Positions 1 to 6,837 of a stretch of 11,224 bases of DNA are shown here, piece after piece. The position numbers were made by a program, and so were the translations under genes. The first letter of the stretch is position 1. The number at the start of each line of letters is the position of its first letter. Below the pieces are notes generated by a model that did not search any database, was not told the DNA's origin, and saw nothing but the letters and a program-made list of their open reading frames with translations. Origin of the DNA: Candidatus Omnitrophota bacterium (GTDB lineage: Bacteria > Omnitrophota > Koll11 > Gygaellales > Profunditerraquicolaceae); NCBI GenBank assembly GCA_028717765.1, contig JAQUNE010000036.1:1-11224 (forward strand). The letters run 5' to 3'.

Positions 1-910
1 TGGAAGGAAATGCTTTTTGCGCATCAAACTGAGAAAATTCACTCCTCATTTTTAATCCGCTCTGGGGGATCTTCCCTAACGACCTCCAAATACTATCATC
101 CACAAGAAAAACTTTACGCATCACCTTTTGCGCCTCAAGATTTCCCTCACGGCTAACCACGCGCAGATATTGATTTTCAACCCGGGGTTTATTTTCAACT
201 ATCTGCTTTAAAAGAAGATACATGCCTTCCAAAATATCCACGGGCTCAAACCCACTGACACAACAGGCCACTCCAAATCCTCGAGGGATAAATTCATACG
301 GTTTTGTACCGATAATTGCTGAAACGTGCCCAGGGCAGAGAAAACCATCCAGCCTTAATCTTTTGTCCTGAAGAAGAAAAAACATTGCCGGAGGAATTAG
401 TTTTAAGCAGGTATAAAAATAGAGGTTCTTTAATCTTTCTTTTTTTGCTTGGAGTATGCTCAGCGCGATAGCGGGTGCCGTGGTTTCAAAACCCACTGCC
501 AAAAAAATGACTTTCTTCTGCGGATTTTTCTTGGCAAGATGAATCGCTTCTAAAGGAGAATAGATTATGCGCACGTCTGAAGACTTGGCGCGTTCCCTCT
601 CGAGGCTGGATTTATTGCCAGGAATACGCAACATGTCGCCAAAAGTAAGCATCAAGACATCCTTGTTTTTTGATAATTCTATCGCGGTATCAATATATTC
701 GCTAGGGCTCACGCAAACCGGGCAGCCTGGTCCGGCAATCAGGCTTAAGTTTTCCGGTAAGAGTTTATCTAAGCCAAACCGGCAAAAATTTTGCGTATGC
801 GTTCCGCAGACTTCCATCAAATTAATCTTTTCATCCGGCATGATCTGATGGATTTTCTCTGCCAGCTTCCTTGCCAAGCCTAAATTACGGAATTCATCAA
901 CGTATTTCAT
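1..910 (-). CDS. hypD: Hydrogenase maturation protein HypD (3' end cut by window)
   Basis: HypD is the Fe-S scaffold that works with HypC to assemble the Fe(CN)2CO unit of [NiFe]-hydrogenases in the cytoplasm. I translated the minus strand by hand: an unbroken frame of 303 residues runs off the left edge, so roughly the last 60 residues of a usual 360-380 residue HypD are missing, including the C-terminal cysteines of the 4Fe-4S site. Visible family motifs are MEVCGTHT (about 32-39), GPGCPVC (60-66), VGFETTAP (about 139-146), CPGHVSAIIG (192-201) and SGFEPVDIL (219-227). The N-terminus MKYVDEFR is typical of the family, which supports this ATG. It lies inside the end of hypC (14-nt overlap) without a clear SD, so translation is probably coupled. 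The identification is secure. Confidence 0.96.
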   Translation of the reverse strand, partial: MKYVDEFRNLGLARKLAEKIHQIMPDEKINLMEVCGTHTQNFCRFGLDKLLPENLSLIAGPGCPVCVSPSEYIDTAIELSKNKDVLMLTFGDMLRIPGNKSSLERERAKSSDVRIIYSPLEAIHLAKKNPQKKVIFLAVGFETTAPAIALSILQAKKERLKNLYFYTCLKLIPPAMFFLLQDKRLRLDGFLCPGHVSAIIGTKPYEFIPRGFGVACCVSGFEPVDILEGMYLLLKQIVENKPRVENQYLRVVSREGNLEAQKVMRKVFLVDDSIWRSLGKIPQSGLKMRSEFSQFDAQKAFPS

Positions 911-1106
911 CAATCAGTTTTAAGGTCTCTTTTGCTTTTTCGGGTGCGATCCTTTGAATCGCAAAGCCGGCGTGCACCAAACAATAATCACCAACTTTTG
1001 CCTTAGGCAGCATGGCAATATTGATCGTACGCGTAAGTTTGCCGGATTCAACCTGGGCAAACTCCCCGTTAATCTGTTTTATTTTCATGGGAATTGCTAA
1101 ACACAT
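897..1106 (-). CDS. hypC: Hydrogenase assembly chaperone HypC/HupF
   Basis: HypC is the small chaperone that carries the Fe(CN)2CO group with HypD and delivers it to the hydrogenase large subunit precursor. The 69-residue product has the usual length. It begins with the diagnostic MCLAIP, whose Cys2 (the essential metal and partner-binding cysteine) is kept. GDYCLVHAGFAIQ at about 39-51 is the second family signature, with one Cys where Val is common. The gene starts 2 nt after the hypF-like stop codon and its tail overlaps hypD by 14 nt, so the three genes form a coupled maturation module. Confidence 0.97.
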   Translation of the reverse strand: MCLAIPMKIKQINGEFAQVESGKLTRTINIAMLPKAKVGDYCLVHAGFAIQRIAPEKAKETLKLIDEIR

Positions 1107-1108
1107 AG

Positions 1109-2200
1109 TTATCTGCGTAAGTAATTTGCAACTGCTGCCTGCCCTAAAGAAAGGGCGCTATCACTGCTCGATAGCTCTTTATGGGTGACCACATTAAACC
1201 CAGTATTACATAATAACTCCAAACTTAAATCAAGTAAAAGCTTATTTTGGAAAACCCCTCCCGAGAGGACGATCTGCTTAATTGCGCTTTTTTCCCTTAA
1301 AATTAAGCAGGTTTGCTGAATCATTTTAGCTACCGTCTGATGAAATCTATAGGCGATTTTTTCATTTGCCTCCGCGGCCTTTAAGTCCGCAACTATCTGC
1401 CTAAACATCGTTTTTGGATCAATTATATAAATACCTGCTTTTTTACGGATATTAAAACTGTACCCTGTGGCGCGCGAGGTGCAACGAGAAGCTACTTTTT
1501 CCAGCTCCATCGCCAATTCTGCTTCTCGACTAACCTGGTATTTTTTTAAAACTAAACTTCCTGCGGCGTCAAAAAGCCTGCCCATACTGCTGGCCGCAGG
1601 GGTATTAAAATTCAAGGCATACATTTTCTTTAACCCCTGCCATTCTTTTTTGTAAGGCGCAGGATAAAATTTAAAATCTAGCCAGGCACAAGCCAACCTC
1701 CAGGGTTGGCGGATTGCTGCTTGCCCGCCCAAAAGTGGGATCTGCCTTAAATGCGCCATTCTCTGGTAACGCTGATAATTACAAATCAGAAACTCTCCGC
1801 CCCAAAGAGTTCCATCTCCGCCTAAGCCGGTCCCGTCAAAGGCTACACCGATTACCTTCTGATTTGGTAATTTATTTTCTGCCATACATGCACTAATATG
1901 GGCGTGGTGGTGCTGTACTGGCTGGTACCTATAACCACCAGGGCCAAGGTTTAAGCCGAACTTGGTGGACTGATATTCTGGATGCAAATCATAGGCAATA
2001 ACTCTTGGCTTCTGCTTAAGAAAATATTTTGCCTCTTTTTCAAAGGCAGATAAATCTTGCGGATTATCCAAATCACTATGCACCGGGCCTATATAGGCGA
2101 ATTTACCCCGGGCAAAACAAAGGGTGTTTTTTGTCTGAGCGCCCAGAGCGAGAATCGCTTTATTGACTTTAAATGGTAAGGGTACTTTTTTCAGTGTCAT
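1109..2200 (-). CDS. hypF: Stand-alone HypF C-terminal (Kae1-like carbamoyltransferase) domain protein
   Basis: Full-length HypF (about 750 residues) makes the cyanide ligands of [NiFe]-hydrogenases. Its N-terminal acylphosphatase, zinc-finger and YrdC domains form carbamoyl-adenylate, and its C-terminal Kae1-like half transfers the carbamoyl group to HypE. This 363-residue protein has only the C-terminal half. Visible motifs are LALGAQTKNT (17-26), DLHPEYQST (71-79), QHHHAH metal ligands (96-101), FDGTGLGGDGTLWGGEF (121-137), SSMGRLFDA (204-212) and LSGGVFQN (312-319). The final metal/ATP motif reads SSSDSALSLGQ (344-354), where HypF usually has a DGG core; the Asp is kept. The ATG overlaps the pabC stop as ATGA, and pabC fills the upstream DNA, so the N-terminal half is absent here. 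The clean domain boundary and intact motifs argue for a split protein rather than a decayed gene. Confidence 0.88.
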   Translation of the reverse strand: MTLKKVPLPFKVNKAILALGAQTKNTLCFARGKFAYIGPVHSDLDNPQDLSAFEKEAKYFLKQKPRVIAYDLHPEYQSTKFGLNLGPGGYRYQPVQHHHAHISACMAENKLPNQKVIGVAFDGTGLGGDGTLWGGEFLICNYQRYQRMAHLRQIPLLGGQAAIRQPWRLACAWLDFKFYPAPYKKEWQGLKKMYALNFNTPAASSMGRLFDAAGSLVLKKYQVSREAELAMELEKVASRCTSRATGYSFNIRKKAGIYIIDPKTMFRQIVADLKAAEANEKIAYRFHQTVAKMIQQTCLILREKSAIKQIVLSGGVFQNKLLLDLSLELLCNTGFNVVTHKELSSSDSALSLGQAAVANYLRR

Positions 2201-2952
2201 TTTTTTAACAAAAGAAGGTATGCTTTCAAAAAAAGTTTGCTTATTTTGCCGCTTTGACCGTTTCCAATGGATTTATTTTCCAATCTGGTTAAGGGCATTA
2301 CCCCAATCAAGGAATTTGTCAGAAAAGCTTCTTCTGCGGATTGTAAATCCTCTAGCGTAAAATCACCCTCAAATATTTTAATCTGTTTTTTCTTCGCTAA
2401 ATTAAAAATAACCCTCCTGGTAATTCCTTCTAAGCAGCCATTACTTAATGCCGGAGTAAAAAGGGTGTTGCCGCTGCGGAAGAATATATTACTCCTGGAT
2501 CCTTCAGCAATTAACCCCCTATGATTTAGGATAACCGCTTCGTCAAACCCTCTTTTTCTTGCCTGCTCCAAACTTAAATTATAAATCAGCCGGTTGGTGG
2601 ACTTTATCCGCGCCAACAGAGAGTTTTCGTCCTGCCTAAGAGAAGAAACCGCGGCGGAAAATCCTTTTTTGTACTGCTGCCGGGAAAAAGGGCGATATTC
2701 CTTGGCAAAGATAGAAATCTCCATTCCGGAAGATGATTCGCATAAGGTTAAACGTACAGAAGCATCCGGCAATTGATTTAATTTTACGGTAGAATAAATT
2801 TCCTTTTCCAACTGCCGGCCGGCTGTAGCTAACCTTAGATGCACTAATTTAGCCGCCCGGGCAAGCCTTTCCAGATGCCAATCCAAATGGATGATTTTAC
2901 CCTCAAAACAGCGCATCGTTTCAAAAAGGCCGGTGATTTTTTCAGGTTCCAT
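2197..2952 (-). CDS. pabC: Aminodeoxychorismate lyase-like class IV PLP aminotransferase
   Basis: This is a fold-type IV PLP enzyme, most likely the lyase that splits 4-amino-4-deoxychorismate into 4-aminobenzoate and pyruvate for folate synthesis. The 251-residue product shows GLFETMRCFEGKI (8-20) at the N-terminus, the likely PLP lysine K117 in RIKSTNR, EGSRSNIF (150-157) for cofactor phosphate binding, EGITR (175-179), and EAFLTNSLIGVMP (208-220), a pattern common in PabC. Branched-chain and D-amino acid aminotransferases share the fold. The directly upstream pabB (11-nt overlap) makes PabC the best call. A GGAGG sequence at 2959-2963 sits 6 nt before the ATG and supports this start. Confidence 0.87.
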   Translation of the reverse strand: MEPEKITGLFETMRCFEGKIIHLDWHLERLARAAKLVHLRLATAGRQLEKEIYSTVKLNQLPDASVRLTLCESSSGMEISIFAKEYRPFSRQQYKKGFSAAVSSLRQDENSLLARIKSTNRLIYNLSLEQARKRGFDEAVILNHRGLIAEGSRSNIFFRSGNTLFTPALSNGCLEGITRRVIFNLAKKKQIKIFEGDFTLEDLQSAEEAFLTNSLIGVMPLTRLENKSIGNGQSGKISKLFLKAYLLLLKK

Positions 2953-4312
2953 TAATTGCCTCCACCATCCCCCTGCCCTTTACCAGGGTTTCCTGATATT
3001 CTTCAAGCGGGTCGGAATCCGCGACAATTCCACCGCCTACCCCAAAATAAAGTTCTTTACCCTTTTTTAAAATTGTGCGGATCATAATATTAAAATCCAT
3101 CTTTCCGCAAAAACTTAAATACCCCAATGCCCCGGTATAGATCGCGCGTTTATCCGGCTCTAATTCATCAATGATCTCCATGGCGCGGATCTTCGGGCAA
3201 CCGGTGATTGACCCGCCGGGAAAACAGGCACGCAATAGATCAAACCTGTTACTACCTTTAAATAGCCTTCCTTCAATAGTGGCAGTAGTCTGGTAAACTG
3301 TGCGATACTCTTCTAATTGCCGAAGCTTTGTCACCTTGATCGTATCATAATCGCAAACCTTGCCTAAATCATTCCTCTCTAGGTCAACAATCATAATCAG
3401 TTCTGCTTGATCTTTAACACTATCCAAAAGCTCTTTTCTTAAACATGCATCTCTTTTCTTATTGGGGCTGCGCCCACGCGTACCTTTCATCGGCCGGGTA
3501 ATTACCCTATCGCTAGTCAACTGAAGAAATCTCTCCGGAGAAGAACTGAGGATCTGAAAATCCCCGGCATCAAAATATGCGCTGAAAGAAGCGGGGTTGG
3601 CCTTTCTTAAGCGACGGTAAATTTCAAGGCTACTTAAATCTGTCTTACTTTGAAATCTCTGGGAAAGATTCACCTGATAGATATCTCCTGCCTTGATATA
3701 CTCTTTGGCCTTTCTTACCGCACGCAGGTAATTTTCTTTAGTAAAGTTAGATTCTAACCTAAAGATCTGATTTTCTTTCTGAATGCTTTTTTCATGCTTC
3801 TGCAACTTTCCGCTCTCAAGGATAATCTTACTGATCCTACGGAAATTCGATTCGGCTAATGTTTTTGCCAAAGCAGAACTCTTTTCCGGAAAACCTGTTG
3901 CGCAGATAAAAAAAACTTTTTTCAGATGATCAATAATAATTACCGTATTATAAAAATGAAACAAGCATTCCGGAACCGCAAGAGCGGTTTTTTCCCGCGG
4001 CTTAATTTTTCCCTCTAATCGCACGCCCAGATCATATGCCAAATACCCCACTGCGCCTCCGATGAAGGGGGGAGCCCCAGGAATTGCTGGCAAATAATAA
4101 TTTTTAAATGCGGCGGCGAGCTTTTGAAAAGGTGTAGAGCCGCTTATACTTAACTTTAAGAATGGCTCAATACCAAAAAAAGAATAGCGGCCGGTATTTT
4201 GCAGTTGCAGGCTGGAATCCAAAAAGAATGCCCCTTCGTAATCAACGAAATTTTGCCAGAGAACCGCGGGGTCGAATTCAAGCTTATATGACTTCCAGAT
4301 GTAATATGCCAT
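2942..4312 (-). CDS. pabB: Aminodeoxychorismate synthase component I (PabB)
   Basis: A chorismate-utilising enzyme that aminates chorismate to 4-amino-4-deoxychorismate using ammonia from a glutaminase partner (PabA or a shared TrpG). The 456-residue product is full length. It has the N-terminal TrpE/PabB region with GRYSFFG (41-47) and GAVGYLAYDLG (86-96), then the chorismate-binding domain from about 190. That domain carries SSSPERFL (256-263), RPMKGTRGR (273-281), DLERNDLG (310-317), FPGGSITGCPK (364-374) and GVGGGIVADSDP (424-435). K276 in the MKGT motif is the lysine that marks PabB; anthranilate synthase TrpE has alanine there. No amidotransferase gene is in the window. The start overlaps the exonuclease gene by 29 nt, and no later Met fits the domain. 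An anthranilate or isochorismate synthase is less likely. Confidence 0.92.
   Translation of the reverse strand: MAYYIWKSYKLEFDPAVLWQNFVDYEGAFFLDSSLQLQNTGRYSFFGIEPFLKLSISGSTPFQKLAAAFKNYYLPAIPGAPPFIGGAVGYLAYDLGVRLEGKIKPREKTALAVPECLFHFYNTVIIIDHLKKVFFICATGFPEKSSALAKTLAESNFRRISKIILESGKLQKHEKSIQKENQIFRLESNFTKENYLRAVRKAKEYIKAGDIYQVNLSQRFQSKTDLSSLEIYRRLRKANPASFSAYFDAGDFQILSSSPERFLQLTSDRVITRPMKGTRGRSPNKKRDACLRKELLDSVKDQAELIMIVDLERNDLGKVCDYDTIKVTKLRQLEEYRTVYQTTATIEGRLFKGSNRFDLLRACFPGGSITGCPKIRAMEIIDELEPDKRAIYTGALGYLSFCGKMDFNIMIRTILKKGKELYFGVGGGIVADSDPLEEYQETLVKGRGMVEAINGT
2959..2963 (-). promoter_or_regulatory. Shine-Dalgarno GGAGG of pabC inside the end of pabB
   Basis: The reverse complement reads GGAGG six bases before the pabC ATG at 2952, within the last codons of pabB. 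It supports the overlapping start over a later one. Confidence 0.6.
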
Positions 4313-5105
4313 CTATCCTAAAGGAGCGCTCCTCGTTTCTTAAAGAACAAAAACCCACAAGATAACTGTAATTGTTTTCTTTCTTGATCTCTTTCGGAAT
4401 CACTTGCCTTTCTGTAACTTGCGCGCTGGAAGAAGAAAGATATTTAATTTTTATTCTCAAGGCCTGCGAGATCGCTTCTTCTATCTGGGCAATTCTCTCT
4501 GCATTGATATTTTGCAAAAGCAGTGGATTAAGCATAAAGAGGTTGGAGAAATTTTTGAAATCCGTCACCCCCTTAGAGGTTAAGATTTCTTTTAGCCTGG
4601 AGAATACCTCCCAGGTAATTTCTACATCAGAGAAAGCGCGGTGCTGCTGCTGCTCTTTAATCCCCAGCCGCTGGGCAACAAACCAGAGCGCGTAACGCTC
4701 TAATTGCGGCAGCAGCCTTTTTGCCATTTTTAAAACATCTAAAACAATGATCTCTGGGGGAAAATCTTTCTTTAAAAGCTTTAATTCATTTTGTAAAAAT
4801 TCTAAGTCGAAGGCAGCATTATAAGAACACAGGCAACTTCCTGAGATAAATTCTAAAAACTTAGGCATAACCTCAGAAATTAAAGGCGCACCTGCCAACA
4901 TTTCCTCGCTGATCCTGTTGACCGCGAAAGCGCCAGGAGAAATCTGCCGCTGCGGATTGACCAGCGTGGTAAAAGTAGCTAATTTTTCCTTCCCGCGAAA
5001 CCTAATTCCTGCAATTTCCACGACCCTATCCCCTGTACGCGGTTCAAGGCCAGTGGTTTCAGTATCGAAAATCGTAATCTCTACCTCATCAATATGTTTA
5101 TTCAT
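4284..5105 (-). CDS. DnaQ-type DEDDh 3'-5' exonuclease with C-terminal WYL-like domain
   Basis: Residues 8-175 form a DnaQ/PolC-epsilon type exonuclease. Metal ligands are visible as D14 and E16 in FDTETTG, D100 in SYNAAFD, and H155 and D160 in HRAFSD, so all DEDDh residues are present and the enzyme should be active. The C-terminal part (about 207-273) is not part of the exonuclease. Its pattern of an IKY strand, T-x-R-x-V-x-P (231-237), a YLVGFC strand (248-253) and a basic/acidic stretch ending RSFRIDGI (260-267) matches a WYL domain, a ligand- or nucleic-acid-sensing SH3-like module. The 273-residue protein is therefore a probable repair or DNA-processing nuclease with a sensor domain. 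It is not a replicative epsilon subunit fused to a polymerase. The start overlaps the DUF2156 stop as ATGA. The substrate is unknown. Confidence 0.85.
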   Translation of the reverse strand: MNKHIDEVEITIFDTETTGLEPRTGDRVVEIAGIRFRGKEKLATFTTLVNPQRQISPGAFAVNRISEEMLAGAPLISEVMPKFLEFISGSCLCSYNAAFDLEFLQNELKLLKKDFPPEIIVLDVLKMAKRLLPQLERYALWFVAQRLGIKEQQQHRAFSDVEITWEVFSRLKEILTSKGVTDFKNFSNLFMLNPLLLQNINAERIAQIEEAISQALRIKIKYLSSSSAQVTERQVIPKEIKKENNYSYLVGFCSLRNEERSFRIDGILHLEVI

Positions 5106-5998
5106 GCTGTCCGTTTTACGATGTAAGCTGGCAGGAGTTTTACCGGTTTATAAGAGAATTTTACCTGCCGCAGATTTTCTAACCCAGAATCATCCATCAC
5201 ATTGATATATTTAAAATCCTTTAACTGCGAGCAAAATTCCCGAAAGATAAACTGGGCGAGCCCTTTCTGGCTCAAATCAGCGATTTCATACAAAACACAG
5301 AAGGTGTCTGAATTTAATTTAAAACCAAAAGTAAAAGCCTTGATCTTATTATTCACCTTGACTATCCTACCCAGGCAATTCAAGGATTTATAATTATCCA
5401 ATAATATCTTTAAGGCATTCAGGCTGTCCTTAAGCATCCCCTGATACAAAATATCCTGGTTGGATTTAGCGCGTTCTTTGGCCCAGGCCAGATATAATTT
5501 CAGGCAATCATCAAGGTGTGTTTTCTTAAAAGGCAAATATTGAAATTCGTAATTTTTTAAAAAATAATTTAAGGAAGAACGTTTAGATTTAAACCTGTTT
5601 CCTTTTAACTCTACAAGATCTTCCCGTAAACAAACATAATCAACGGATTTTTTGCTACAGGCAAACCCTAATGACCGATAAAACTCCAAGTCTTTTTCCT
5701 CAACATTTTCAATCCGAGAAATTTCCTTATTTCGATTGAAGCCATCAAGGAGCTTAAAGACCTCCGTGGTAACTTCCGGGTTTAATTCTTTCGCCAAAGG
5801 GCCAAGATACAAAAATGTGCCGATTTGGTCCTGAAAAAACACACACAGACACCCATGGATGATTACCCAGTAAATCCTAAATAACCCCTTCCAGATATAA
5901 ATATTCTCGAAAGTATAGACAGATAATTCATGCCTGGATAAACCAAGGTAGCGGTTAAATAATGCCTTATTCCGGAGAGTCAATTTATGCAGTTTCAT
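5102..5998 (-). CDS. DUF2156 / LPG synthase C-terminal-like GNAT-fold protein
   Basis: The 298-residue protein matches the soluble DUF2156 family, whose fold is that of the C-terminal transferase domain of lysyl-phosphatidylglycerol synthase (MprF) and of Fem-type aminoacyl-tRNA-dependent transferases. It has no membrane flippase part. Visible hallmarks are the N-terminal ENIYIWKGL pattern (31-39), YLGPLAK (64-70), LKGNRFKSKRSSLNYFLK (131-148), which is the signature helix of the family, and a C-terminal YKPVKLLPAYI segment. Family members probably transfer an acyl or aminoacyl group, but I cannot name the substrate. The gene overlaps the YkgJ-like gene by 14 nt and has no good SD, so translation is probably coupled. 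Confidence 0.8.
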   Translation of the reverse strand: MKLHKLTLRNKALFNRYLGLSRHELSVYTFENIYIWKGLFRIYWVIIHGCLCVFFQDQIGTFLYLGPLAKELNPEVTTEVFKLLDGFNRNKEISRIENVEEKDLEFYRSLGFACSKKSVDYVCLREDLVELKGNRFKSKRSSLNYFLKNYEFQYLPFKKTHLDDCLKLYLAWAKERAKSNQDILYQGMLKDSLNALKILLDNYKSLNCLGRIVKVNNKIKAFTFGFKLNSDTFCVLYEIADLSQKGLAQFIFREFCSQLKDFKYINVMDDSGLENLRQVKFSYKPVKLLPAYIVKRTA

Positions 5999-6494
5999 CA
6001 GATATCTTTAACTCAACAACCTCAGAAACTTCTTCGTAAGCCGAAAGCAGCTGCGGGTTATCGCGTAAAATCTTTTTTTGCTTGGGAGCATTTAGGAAAG
6101 TAGCCAGATATTCGGCATAATCTTTGAATTCTTTACCCTTAAGATTTTCTTTGATATAGGGGCAATTTAGATCCACTGTCAAAAGGACCTTCCCTTCCCT
6201 AAAATTAATCAAGAAGGGGTAGAGTTGGCATTCAAAAGGGCGCCCTGAATAAATTCTGCATTTATTTTCCCCTAGATTCAAAAAAGCGCAGATGAAGCCT
6301 TCCCCTTCTGGATGGGCTATAGGATGAATGCGTTTATCCAGAGAGATCGAACAACTAGGCAGGTCATTTTTTTCCATGAGCTGCTGTATCTCTTCTTCTA
6401 AAAGACAAGGCGCCCAAACAGAGTTCTCCTCTAAAAACCGGCAACAGCCTTTACATTTCAGACAGAATTCCTGAGGAACAAATTGCTTGATCAT
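5985..6494 (-). CDS. YkgJ-family cysteine cluster protein (CxxCxxCC)
   Basis: This 169-residue protein belongs to the YkgJ/PF03692 group of putative zinc- or iron-chelating proteins. The N-terminus carries CLKCKGCC (11-18), and further cysteines are C69, C79, C89 and C111. The typical KCRIYSGRPFECQLYPF stretch (78-94) holds two of them. The arrangement suggests one bound metal or Fe-S site. No biochemical role can be read from the sequence; family members have been linked to Fe-S chemistry and to tRNA or protein modification only loosely. Its ATG overlaps the stop of the tRNA-binding protein gene as ATGA, so the two are translated together. Confidence 0.88.
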   Translation of the reverse strand: MIKQFVPQEFCLKCKGCCRFLEENSVWAPCLLEEEIQQLMEKNDLPSCSISLDKRIHPIAHPEGEGFICAFLNLGENKCRIYSGRPFECQLYPFLINFREGKVLLTVDLNCPYIKENLKGKEFKDYAEYLATFLNAPKQKKILRDNPQLLSAYEEVSEVVELKISDETA

Positions 6495-6811
6495 TTAACG
6501 ATGCTTCCTAATTTTAATTTTTTCTCCGGAGAGACAATGACAATTCCGTTTTCATCAGAGGCAGCAAGGATCATTCCCTGGCTTTCTACTCCCCGTAAAA
6601 GGGCTGGCTCAAGATTATCCACAACTACCACCTGTTTACCGATAAGATCTTCCTTCTGGTAAAAGGCTCTAATGCCAGCGACTACCTGCTTTTGCCTGTC
6701 TCCGAGATCTAAAGTAATCACGTAAAGCCTGTCAGCATCAGGATGTTCATTAACTTCTTTAATTTCAGCTATTTTAAGTTCTAATTTCCGAAAATCATCA
6801 ATCGTAACCAT
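6491..6811 (-). CDS. Free-standing tRNA-binding domain protein (Trbp111 / MetRS beta-like)
   Basis: A 106-residue OB-fold tRNA-binding domain of the EMAPII/Trbp111 family, like the C-terminal appendix of methionyl-tRNA synthetase. Diagnostic features are IDDFRKLELKIAEIKEVNEH (4-23), HPDADRLYVITLDLG (23-37), QVVAGI (42-47), VVVVDNLEPALLRGVESQGM (62-81) and LAASD (83-87). Such proteins bind the outer corner of tRNA as dimers, in trans to a synthetase. I prefer the ATG at 6811 over an in-frame TTG one codon upstream, because AGGAGGT at 6817-6823 is 5 nt from the ATG but only 2 nt from the TTG. CsaA-type chaperones share the fold and are the main alternative. Confidence 0.87.
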   Translation of the reverse strand: MVTIDDFRKLELKIAEIKEVNEHPDADRLYVITLDLGDRQKQVVAGIRAFYQKEDLIGKQVVVVDNLEPALLRGVESQGMILAASDENGIVIVSPEKKLKLGSIVK

Positions 6812-6816
6812 CAAAG

Positions 6817-6823
6817 ACCTCCT
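6817..6823 (-). promoter_or_regulatory. Shine-Dalgarno AGGAGGT of the tRNA-binding protein gene
   Basis: The reverse complement reads AGGAGGT five bases before the ATG at 6811. It lies in the 26-nt gap after the radical SAM gene, one of the few non-overlapping junctions in the window, and it decides between the ATG and the adjacent TTG start. Confidence 0.75.
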
Positions 6824-6837
6824 ATGCTTTATATGAA

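Noticed and set aside
567..848. Plus-strand ORF of 93 codons
   Set aside because: Lies antisense within hypD, which has full family motifs; no recognisable protein and no sign of its own.
1109..2200. Reading the short hypF as a pseudogene or frameshifted remnant
   Set aside because: The start coincides with a domain boundary and couples to the pabC stop; all main motifs are intact and no HypF N-terminal remnant lies upstream.
4372..4695. Plus-strand ORF of 107 codons, the longest antisense frame
   Set aside because: Fully antisense to the exonuclease gene; the translation shows no family motif and looks like a shadow frame.
6812..6814. TTG start one codon upstream of the tRNA-binding protein ATG
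   Set aside because: It would be only 2 nt from the SD; the ATG at 6811 has normal spacing.
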